From assembly GCA_949358305.1 (NCBI GenBank), contig OX442323.1, forward strand, positions 7,874,001 through 7,938,000: a stretch of DNA of 64,000 nucleotides. The letters run 5' to 3'. The stretch is from Strigamia acuminata (Eukaryota; Arthropoda; Chilopoda; Geophilomorpha; Linotaeniidae). Shown piece by piece: positions 1 through 9,525 of this stretch (its first letter is position 1; each line of letters starts with the position of its first letter). Position numbers and translations under genes: made by a program. The notes under the pieces were generated by a model, which did not search any database, was not told the origin of the DNA, and was given only the letters and a program-made list of their open reading frames with translations.

Positions 1-716
1 TTCCCCGATTCTTTCCCCCGATTTCTTCCCCCGATTTTTTCCCCCAATTTTTTCCCCCGATGTTTTTCCCCGATGTTTTCCCCCGATTTTTTCCCCCGAT
101 TTCTTCCCCCGAGTTTTTCCCTCGATTTCTTCCCCCGATTTTTTCCCCCGATTTTTTCCCCCGATTTGTTCCCCCGTTTTTTCCCCCGATTTTTTCCCAC
201 GATTTTTTCCCCGATTTTTTCCCCCGATTTTTTCCCCGATTTTTTTCCCCGATTTTTTCCCCCGATTTTTTCCCTCGATTTTTTCCCCCGATTTTTTTCC
301 TCGATTTTGTCCCCCGATTTTTTCCCCCGATTCTTTTCCCCGATTCTTTCCCCCGATTTCTTCCCCCGATTTTTTCCCCCAATTTTTTCCCCCGATGTTT
401 TTCCCCGATGTTTTCCCCCGATTTTTTCCCCCGATTTCTTCCCCCGAGTTTTTCCCTCGATTTCTTCCCCCGATTTTTTCCCCCGATTTTTTCCCCCGAT
501 TTGTTCCCCCGTTTTTTCCCCCGATTTTTTCCCACGATTTTTTCCCCGATTTTTTCCCCCGATTTTTTCCCCGATTTTTTTCCCCGGTTTTTTTCTCCCG
601 ATTTTTTCCCCCGATTTTTTCTCCCGATCTTTTTCCCCGCTTTTTTTCCCTAATTTTCCCAATTTTTTCCCAATTTTTTTCCCGTTTTTTTTCCAGATTT
701 TTCCATTTTCCATGTT
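1..716. repeat. 14-base C-rich minisatellite with 335-base super-repeat
   Basis: The plus strand is a tandem array of a roughly 14-base unit of the form TTTTTTCCCCCGAT, with point variants. A stretch beginning near position 1 recurs almost exactly from about position 336 (offset 335), so there is a higher-order duplication inside the array. The long Phe/Pro-rich open frames across it exist only because the unit lacks stop codons in these frames; I do not consider them coding. The minus strand carries a run of about five G every 14 bases. Confidence 0.95.
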
Positions 717-868
717 TCATTTTCCTAAAAAATAAATGAGGAAAAGCTTCCTTCTTTTTTCTCATCAAAAACCAACAATAGGAAAAGAAATGATCGTTTC
801 GAGCACGCATTATCAGGGCCACCATAGTGCAGGTTGCTTTCTCTAAAAATAATAATAATTGTACTTAC

Positions 869-1032
869 CCGAATACATTGTGAAGATGAGCAAACTCCAG
901 TTTCGATCGTGGATGGTCGAAGATTGAGTGCTTAAAATATCTACCAATGCCGTAGCTGCCGATCATGACGCCGCGCCAGTCTTCTTCGCACATTCCAATC
1001 TGATCGCTCGTGTTCCATCTGGTGGAAGAAAC
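869..1032 (-). CDS. Orphan coding exon, possibly aspartic-protease-like
   Basis: The minus strand shows an acceptor (TTTCAG before 1032), 163-164 bases with one frame fully open, and a strong donor GTAAGTAC after 869. The frame reads WNTSDQIGMCEEDW, then IGSYGIGRYFKHSIFD and KLEFAHLHN. The layout 'Y-F-x-x-x-x-FD...(L/V)-x-FA' resembles the last conserved segment of eukaryotic pepsin-type aspartic proteases, but the match is weak. No partner exon was found: the only upstream space before the formin stop codon is 318 bases, and downstream lies the minisatellite and the window edge. It may be a partial gene running off the left edge, or an alternative terminal exon of another gene. Confidence 0.4.
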
Positions 1033-1350
1033 CTGAAACTTGATAATAAATAAAGCGTCATCAGTTCTGATTCAGTTGAAAATAATTTTTCCCGGATTCA
1101 AGAACAAATCAAAATGTAAAAAATGAAAGAATTCCATTTCCAATTCGCTGAAAAACAAACAATGAATTTTGTCTAATGACTGAATGTTTAATTAAATTAG
1201 TTGTTACAAATTTGAGGAGACACAGTTGATGATTACGAAATAAAAAATTTAATGAGGCCTACACCTTGATATGTATATACACACACACTACACGCTTAAG
1301 AAAACACATATTTACACGATTCATTACAAAACAATGACACGATTGACACG

Positions 1351-4300
1351 TTAATTGCAAAGTGACGTTTTCTTCAATTTAAAAGACCCGCGCCTAATTT
1401 CATTCAGCAATTTATCCACGAGACATATTTCGTCGGGCATGAACTGAGAGCTCTCTAAATAAACCAACAACATTTATTTTAGTCTCCATTCGTCTCCGAT
1501 CAAAGCATAATAATACCTCTCTGAACGGGTTTATGGTCCTTGGCAAAAGCGCGTTGTTCTCGAAGCTTTGCCGCTCTTTCCTCCTGTTTTTTCCGCTGCT
1601 CGTTCTCCTAAAAAATCATTCAAACAATTCGATTTCTTTGGAAATACTATGTCAATTCATCTTACTATTCGCGCTTGTTTGACTTTCTCGCAGAAACCAG
1701 CAAACGTGCTGAGGCAATCTTCGAGTTTAAATTTACTCTCGTCTTCGCAGAAATGGCGCGCCAACTTCGTGCTGATTTCGTTGATGCTCTTCATTTGGTT
1801 TTCCAACCGCGTCACTTGATCGCGGCTTTTCTGCCAATCAAAAATAATTGCAAACAATTGAAAATCTGTTGCGCCACTTGTTATACCGTAACGAAATCGT
1901 TGAATTGCTGTTTCACGTCGTCCTGCGCGCAGCTCACTTGTTTTTCTAATTTATTCACAACGTTTTTCAACTGCGTGATCTCCGAATTGCTGCCCGTGAT
2001 CGAAATCCTGTCGCAAAATAAAAATAAAAACGTTTTAAAAAAACACTAATTTCGTCTTTTTAATCGAATTTACTTGGCAGCTTGCGCTAAGCTCTTCATA
2101 TCGGTCGTAAAGTCGAGCATGTTGGCGTTCTCTCGCTCGGCGACCTCGACCAAAAAATGTAGTAAAGTGACGCGCGGTTTGTTCGCGCGAGTCTCGTATA
2201 ACTTGGCCAGAGTATTCAATTTAAACCCGACCGCATTTCCCGCGTAGCTTCCCTGCAAAACAAATTATAAAACTAAAGCAAAACTGTGAACACCAAATTT
2301 AAATCAAAACAACAACGCAACTGCATTCAGAAAGTTCCCCGTGTGCAAAACGAGAGCCAGAAACTCCTTGAGTGATTTGTTATTGAGTAAATCGTTTCCG
2401 GTGATCAGAATCGCCTCCAATTGAAGTCGGAGCGCCTCCACCGACGGCTCAAACTCCTCTCTCTGCAGCAGCGCTTCGACGCGCAAAGCGTAAAAATCCA
2501 GCGACCCCAACTCCAGGATAAACTTCTCTGCAAGACCCAATTTCGTCACATCGCCCCTGAACGACTTGACGAGCTCAATCTAAAATTAATTAATCAATTA
2601 ATTTTTGTTAAAAAAAAAATTTTTTTCATTTACTTCTTCTCTTTCCGGCAGGACCCTCTGGAACGCTCTCAATCGCTCGGTACCGATCACGTCGCTCCGG
2701 CCATTCTTGACCAAATCCACCAACTCCCCGATGGGACACTTAAATTGCTTCAAAAATATATTGATGTTCAAACTTCGCTTCGAATCCACTAAACACACCT
2801 GCAACGGACAGAATCGCGTCAGCAAAACAACTTTTAACTTCAAAAAAATTAATTTTTACTTCGGTATTTTCCTTCTTTTTCGATTCGGCCGACGCGGCTG
2901 CCTTTTCAGCCGCCTTCTTCTGACAAAACAATTCCTCCACTTTGTCGTAATCCAACTGGATATTCGGATTAACTTTCGTGTGAACCGACTTCCAAACGGA
3001 ATCACCTAAAAAACAACCAAAAAACATCAAAATAACTTCAAAAAATCTACAAAAAATTTTATTTTTCTGACCTATCACTTGATTGGGCACTTTGGTCCAG
3101 TTTAACGTCTTCATTTTCTGTCGTGGCCGCGGCAAAGTAGCGTACGGACTCGCTCTGGCCAAAGCATTAGCCGTCGACGGCGAAAACGCATTGAAAGTGG
3201 CGTAATTGGGTCGCTGAAACGGCGTCGTCCTGCTGTCATCATCGATGGGCGGCGGTGGCGGCGGAAAATCGTCGCTCGGAAGCGGCGGCGGCGGCGGAGC
3301 GATGGGAATCGGCGGGTCGGCGCCCGGCGGTAAGGGCGGAGGCGGAGGCGGCGGGGGCTGCGGAGGTGGCGGCGGGGGTGGCGGCGGGGAAGGCGAGGGC
3401 GGCGGCGGCGGCAACGATTGCTTCGGCGACGGGGGCAAACTGGAATGAGGAAACGGCCTGGCCTTGAATTTGCCTTCGTCGTCGAACGGACGCGCCAACA
3501 AGTGTTCCACGTCTTCGATTTCCGGGAGGGAGTCGTAGGAATCGAAGAATAATTCCTCGCCGGAGTCGGAACTGAGTCCACGCATGGGACTCACGCGGCG
3601 CCTCGAGTTCTTCTTCTCGCGGGTCAGCACGATGTCGGTCTGGGTTTGCGCGTTGGCCGTTCGTTCCGGACTCATCTCCTTGCGGAAGGCTCGGCGGCTT
3701 TTCGGAGTTTGAGTCGACTCGTCGCGGGTGTTGAGCACGAGCACCTGGAAGTTGAGACCCTTCTGCAGGTGCGCCAAGCCGCCGTTTGCCGCACGTGCCG
3801 ATACTTTTTCCAACAAATCCCAAACTTGGTCGCTGAAATCGTCAAACAAATACCGCAAAATTTAATTTTTTTTAGCCATAAATTAATTTTTTGCATCCAT
3901 AAATTCAACTTTTTTTTAGTCAATAAATTAACTTTTTAGCAACTAAAATTTCCAACTTTTTCGGCCAAAAATTCAACTTTTTCGGCTAAAAATGCAACTT
4001 TTCAGCAAAAATTCAACTTTTTCAGCAAGAATTCAACTTTATCGGCCAAAAATTCAACTTTTTTAGTCAAAAATTCAACTTTTTCAGCAGAAATTCAACT
4101 TTTTCAGCAAAAAATTCAACTTTTTTAGTCAAAAATTCAACTTTTTCAGCAAAAATTCAACTTTTTCAGCAAAAATTCAACTTTTTCAGCCAGAAATTCA
4201 ATTTTTTGAGTAAAAAATTCAACCTTTTCAGCAAAAATTCAACTTTTTCAGCAAAAATTCAACTTTTTCAGCAAAAATTCAACTTTTTCAGCAAAAATTC

Positions 4301-6993
4301 AACTTTTTCAGCAAAAATTCAACTTTTTCAGCCAGAAATTCAATTTTTTTAGTCAAAAATTCAACCTTTTCAGCAGAAATTCAACTTTTTCAGCAAAAAC
4401 TCAACTTTTTCAGCAGAAATTCAACTTTTTTAGTCAAAAATTCAACTTTTTCAGCAAAAATTTAACTTTTTCAGTCAAAAATTTAATTTTTTCAGCAGAA
4501 ATTCAACTTTTTCAGCAAAAATTCAACTTTTTCAGCAAAAATTCAACTTTTTCAGCCAAAAATTCAACTTTTTCAGCTAAAAATTCAACTCCTTAAGCTA
4601 AAAATTCAACTTTTTCATTAAAACCAAATTTCTACATCCCCCGCGTTCTAACGGTGCCCGCGCACAATAAGAGATACGACAACTATATTCTACCTTTCTG
4701 GATTATTCGGATCCAACTGCGATAAATTCTGGAGCAGAAGAAGAAACGGAAGTGCCAAAGACGAGTCCTGGACCTTGAAATACACGAATAAACAATCGCT
4801 ATTTTAATCATTACAAATCATTTAAACTATACATCATTTTTCTCGTCGTCTGAACACGAAGCCGCGCCGTTATTAGCGGTACCCGAATCGACTTCCCTGC
4901 TTTGTGCGGTCTGAGTGGCCTCGTTGGTCATGTTTGCGGATTCGGACGGATCGGACCGGAAACAGGAGAATAAATTCAGGAGGCAACGTGGGCACTTGCC
5001 ACCCATATCCCCGATGCAAACTACAATTTTATCGACTCGTTTCGACGTGTGCTCATCGAGCATCGAATCGGAAATGAGTCACGTTCGCTCAGAACGAGTA
5101 ATGGAAAATAAAATTGCAACTCAATTCGTTGCCACACGCGTTTGCGATGCAGCTGGACCATATGGGCCATTAAAATTAATAACACTGACCCGAAATACAT
5201 CAGACTTTGCCTTGCCACTATATATATTGCTCACGCTCTTGACTCCAATTCAATTTATCAAAGAAAACAAATTTTTCTTTCCGTTTTTTTAAAATTTTAA
5301 TTCGACAGTTGAAATTTTTTATTTTACCTTTTCAAAAATGGACTGGAACACGTCGAAATGGTTGCCGTGCACGTCAAAACCCATCGATTCGGCCGAATCC
5401 TCATCTTTGTGCCTGTTTTCGTCAAATGCTTGACATTGTATTAACAATTCGTCGTCTTCCTCCATCCGAAGCGAGTCGAGGATTTCAGTTAGGCCTAACA
5501 CTAGACGAAACAAAAATTAGGCCTATTTGTGAAACTCTTTTATTTTATAATTTTGTAATAAATAAATCAATTAAAAATGACCTATAAATTCATTTCGGAG
5601 ACGTAATCGATGTTGTAGTTGTTCGGTGCCCAGAACCAGGCAGTTAATGAAGCCTAAAACGGTCACTTTGTAGGGCGCAACTTGGGCATTTTTTAATTCG
5701 TCCAGAACGAGAGTGAATCTGTACCGAAATCCCTTAAAAATCTAAAAAAAAAAAAAAAATTTCCTTTAATATTCCATTTTTTTTTATACATTCATTTGGT
5801 TTTATAATCTCGACTTTATATCGGCCGAGCGCGTCGATGACAAGTCGATGTCCCTCATCGGAATAAATGCACAACGCCGACAGTAACTCGAAAACTTGTT
5901 TTTTCACGGCCATGTTTCGCGTATCCAGCGCTGAAAAACCAAACAAAACAAAAACCCGTTTAATTTATAATTTATATAATTCAAAAGTCGTATAATCGCG
6001 GCAATTCATATGCGACAAACGTGCGTTTCGAATCACATTTATCAATTCCAACCTTGGAAAACCAATTTCCACCTAGTTGTCACATTTTCCCAACATTCCC
6101 CGACCGGAAATCGACCAATAACGACTCGTTTAACATCACCCACATCCAACCAACACAAAAAAAAAATTTTATAATTTAATTTTTCATTAATTACGCAGCT
6201 GGAGCGCCACCTGCCCATCTCACGTGTCTGCAAATCGACACAAATTCAACTCGACTGACACCGCAAGACGACACTTAAACAAACATGTCTCACATTTTCG
6301 TTTAAGGTCACCCAACGCGCGCCACACCCGACTTTTCCTTCGATTTCTAGACGTGGGCGTCGTGGGCGGAGAACTCATGGACGCGGTCGATGAGCATTCG
6401 GGGCGTTGTTCGAGGATGAGCCAGTTGGTTACCCTCGGATGTACTTGACAGCGCATTTAAACAAATTCCCAGACGACTTTCGTTGCGCTGCAAACCAAAA
6501 AAAATTCAATTTTCAATTAAATCTTACCAAAAACCAATTTTCTCGTGTAATCGCGGCTCTCGACGATGCAATCCAGGCCCGTCTTCGAGTTCATAACCAC
6601 TTTGATGCATCGCGCGCACTCGTGTTGCAGCGTGATCGACGCCAAATCGAGCGCGGCGCGAGCACTTCTCGCGGCCGGACTCGACCAATCCAACCGCGTG
6701 AGCGATTCGAACAGAACTCCGAGCCCGTCCAGCTCGAGGAACTCCCGCATCCAAGTGCGCGAGCACGATTCGAGTCGGCGTCGGATGGACGAGTAGTTGT
6801 GGACGGTCGGTGCCCGTAGAAGTCGGATGGACAGTTCGGGGTCCCATTGGTCGACGGGCTCGCGCTGCGATGAAAACAGGTCGTTTTCGCTCTGTTGACG
6901 AATGCGACCGGCTGCTTCTTTCCAGCGATGCATGGCGCTCTGATTGAAAGACTGAAAGTTGTTGTTTTGCATTTTTTGAGATAATATCTGCAT
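1351..6993 (-). CDS. INF2: Inverted-formin-2-like formin (DID-FH1-FH2-WH2/DAD)
   Basis: Actin-nucleating formin; INF2 proteins both polymerise and sever actin filaments and act at the ER-mitochondria interface. Exons: 6528-6993, 5815-5930, 5582-5741, 5328-5500, 4694-4773, 3072-3832, 2860-3005, 2634-2798, 2322-2579, 2074-2252, 1887-2007, 1666-1830, 1517-1607, 1351-1454; they sum to 2985 bases, 994 aa. Residues about 1-330 form the armadillo/DID part ([28 protein letters not shown]). A proline-rich FH1 lies near 470-535 and FH2 near 570-930 ([46 protein letters not shown]). The last exon encodes [15 protein letters not shown], a WH2-like/DAD motif as in vertebrate INF2, ending three residues before the stop. 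The start is the first Met of the open frame; the Met at about 6930 (MHRWKEA) is an alternative. The donor ending exon 5815-5930 (GTCGAG) is weak but keeps frame. Confidence 0.93.
3840..4625. repeat. Intronic minisatellite, ~20-21-base unit
   Basis: The formin intron between 3833 and 4693 is almost filled by tandem copies of AATTCAACTTTTTCAGCAAA with variants such as AGTCAAA and AGCCAGA. Units are clearest from about 3940 to 4615. It is non-coding in all frames of use. Confidence 0.93.
4837..5063 (-). other. Possible alternative formin exon inside an intron
   Basis: Within the formin intron 4774-5327 the minus strand has an open frame with coding-like, less AT-rich composition, including [13 protein letters not shown] and [13 protein letters not shown], ending DDEKND. 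A GTATAG donor follows in phase 0, matching the next exon (VQDSS). A good matching acceptor in phase 0 is not obvious (AG at about 4997 is weak). It may be a cassette exon, an alternative terminal exon with its own stop, or a small separate gene. Not used in the main model. Confidence 0.3.
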
Positions 6994-7493
6994 TTTTTTG
7001 TGTTTTTGTGTTTTGATCTTATCCGTGTATACCTTGGTTGATGATGGTGATTGCTGTAATCAAAATTTCACTCGTCTAGGGCTGTCATGCATTCGGATGT
7101 GAATATTTGGTTTCACGGCGAAACTCGTCAGGGTTGGGGAGTCGGGAATGGACTCGTCCAGCTAACTTGATGTTTATGACCGCGCTCAATGGCGAAATGG
7201 TGAAAATCATGTCGGGAAAATGTTGGATGTTGATTAGGATGTTCCATCGTTCCATTTAAAGTTCGGATGGTGTTTTTAATAAAGCGGATGGTTGAGGATT
7301 AAGAATTTTAACCATCGCGGGTTAGCAGACGACGCTACGGCGCTTGTTGATAATGGCTACCACTAGATGGCGTTATTTATCCCTAATAAACAATAAATTC
7401 GCCGATTTTGTTGCTTTTTATTGTTTTAAAATTACAAGAACACTAATAATCAAATGATATATTTATTTTATGTGGGTATTTCATTCTTGTTGC
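6994..7493. other. Intergenic: formin 5' flank and chitin deacetylase 3' flank
   Basis: No open frame of note. On the minus strand a possible non-coding 5' exon ending in ACCAAG|GTATAC at about 7032 could splice to the formin first coding exon. The rest shows nothing I can name. Confidence 0.4.
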
Positions 7494-9316
7494 TTAACAA
7501 CGACCATTCGTGGTTCCGACCCAAGGATAACACTCGGGACAGTTTCCGCCTGGGAAACACGCCTTCATCCATCTTTGTCCACCGGAAGACGCATCCTTCT
7601 TTGTCAATGGGCATTGTTTTTTATTACAAGGGGCCTTAATTTTTGGAGGATTACATTGGGTTTGCCAACTGGGATAATTCCTTATATTATTCAAATCGGC
7701 CGGATATCTCGTCCACTGCAAAGCCTGGCTCACAGTCACGAAATAGACGTCGCTGTGTTTCTTGAGAATGTCGTCCAAAAATTTGACGTAACCGGCCCAG
7801 TGCCCGTCGGCCTCGTCCACATCTTGCAGAAACCAAGCCGCGTGTACGTACAAGCCGTACGGGGAACGATTTCCGTTATAGTGGACGTAAAAATTGTCCG
7901 AAAGAAATTCGTACGTCTCTTTTTTCGTCGAGACGACGCACGTGTCGATCATGGCGCAAGCGGTTCCGTTTTTGTCAAACAAATCGATCATGGGGACGAC
8001 CCACACATCCGGGAAACTCTCGGTCGGACATGGCGGAATTTGGCATTCTTGATTCGACGCGTATTTGAGCGAATACGGCCAGATTCCCGGATCCACTTGG
8101 TTTTGTGTGGGCAGCGAGCAATCCCACTCGATTCCGTAATTCTGCATCATCTAGAAACAAATAAAAAATAATTTAAATCAATTTATTTAATAAACAAAAT
8201 TAACTTTTACCTCAAATTGCGCGTTTCCGCCGCCTTGGAGAAGTGGCGCTCTGATTCCCTTCAAATCTCTCTTCGGTATTCCCGCATAAACTTGCGCCAT
8301 TGTTCGCATTCCTACCATTTCTTCGGTCCAAACTTTGCTGTCCCCTTTTTTCCAGTAGTCTTGTTCGGATTTATGACTGAAAATAAACGTAACAAAACAC
8401 AAAATTGAATCAATAAGCAGATTTAAAGGTCATAGAAAGAGAAAAATAAAAATTGAGGAGAAGATTATTTGTGTCATTATTAGACCAAATCCATTGTTCT
8501 TTGTGTTCAATTGTTTCGAGATTGTTATATCGTTCGTTTAAACGTTGGAAAATTCTCAAATGTCCTCCATTTTTAGTTTTCGAAAGTTTCCAAAAGTTGC
8601 CGTTGGTGGCGCTTTTTATGACGTCATCGCCGACAAACAACCAGCTTTTTAGCATGGGCTTGGCCACACCGTGGGCTTGGCTTCATTTAAGAGCTACGAA
8701 ATTTTTTTTCCAAATTTGACAATACTGTTAGGTTATTGGGATTTTAATATTCAGTAAATGACGTCATAAAAAGCGCCACCAACGGCAACTTTTGGAAACT
8801 TTCAAAAACTAAAAATGGAGGACATTTGAGAATTTTCCAACGTTTAAACGAACGATATAACAATCTCGAAACAATTGAACACGTATAAACAATGGATTTG
8901 GTCTAATAATGACACAAATAATCTTCTCCTCAATTTTTATTTTTCTCTTCCCATGACCTTTAAACATACCTGATGGAGTGCAAGGCGATTTCGTGTCCTC
9001 TTTCGTACAAATCGCGAAGAACCGTGTAGTCGGTGTACTCGTGCGAAGTGAAAAACGTGATTCCGATGGGACATCCATTGGGATTGCGGCGCGCGATGAG
9101 TTTCTCGTAATATTTCGAGTACAAAAGCGACGATACGGCGTCGTCGAACGTCAGCAACACGATCTGCGGCGTGTTCTTGCTGTCGAAACCGCCGGGAATG
9201 TCGGTCGAAGTGCATCTGCACGACGGGAGTTTGCAATTCGCCGGTTCGCAAAGCGGCGCCACGGCCGAGACCGAAGCAAACAGGCACAGATGAACGAGTA
9301 AACTTATCAACCCCAT
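7494..9316 (-). CDS. CDA: Secreted chitin deacetylase without chitin-binding domain
   Basis: Polysaccharide (chitin) deacetylase of carbohydrate-esterase family 4, converting N-acetylglucosamine in chitin to glucosamine outside the cell. Exons 8970-9316, 8211-8376 and 7494-8150 sum to 1170 bases (389 aa). A signal peptide is visible (MGLISLLVHLCLFASVSA), followed by a Cys-rich CKLPSCRC linker. Catalytic motifs are complete: TFDDAV (metal-binding Asp), HSISH (formed across the first splice junction), RAPLLQGGGN, DPGIWPYSLKY and GLYVHAAWF. The C-terminal tail is Cys-rich. There is no peritrophin-type chitin-binding domain at either end, which fits the short arthropod CDA group expressed in gut/peritrophic matrix (group V by architecture; inference). 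The first intron is almost wholly a long inverted repeat (separate entry). Confidence 0.95.
8424..8965. repeat. Long inverted repeat filling a chitin deacetylase intron
   Basis: The left arm (about 8424-8627) and right arm (about 8757-8962) are near-perfect reverse complements of about 200 bases, from AAAGGTCAT...to...ATGACGTCAT. The spacer of about 130 bases is not repeated. The right arm ends about 6 bases inside the donor of exon 1. The structure is that of a foldback element or MITE; no open frame for a transposase is present. Confidence 0.9.
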
Positions 9317-9525
9317 GTCAGCACTTTGATGTAATTAACTTCGATTATTCGATATCACTTATATTCAAAACGTTATCGCGATTAATCAGTAATCAAATAC
9401 GATTTTCTCACGAAAGTGCCTGGGAAAGATTCCTCCTTCACCTGTCTGTTCGCTTTTATCTAATAAAATGCAAACAAAGTAATTTTCGGAAATGTGTGTT
9501 GTTTATTTTGCATTTAAAAATAGTG
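9317..9525. other. Intergenic: CDA upstream region / UTP18 3' flank
   Basis: AT-rich, about 210 bases between the CDA start codon and the UTP18 stop codon, both genes on the minus strand. It must hold both the UTP18 3' end and the CDA promoter. No motif is secure. Confidence 0.4.

Noticed and set aside
60-739. Long Phe/Pro open frames (up to 220 codons) at the left end
   Set aside because: They follow the 14-base minisatellite in more than one frame; no start context, splice site or family match.
3111-3823. Arg/Ala-rich frames over the formin FH1 exon
   Set aside because: Shadows of the GC-rich proline codon repeat in other frames and strand.
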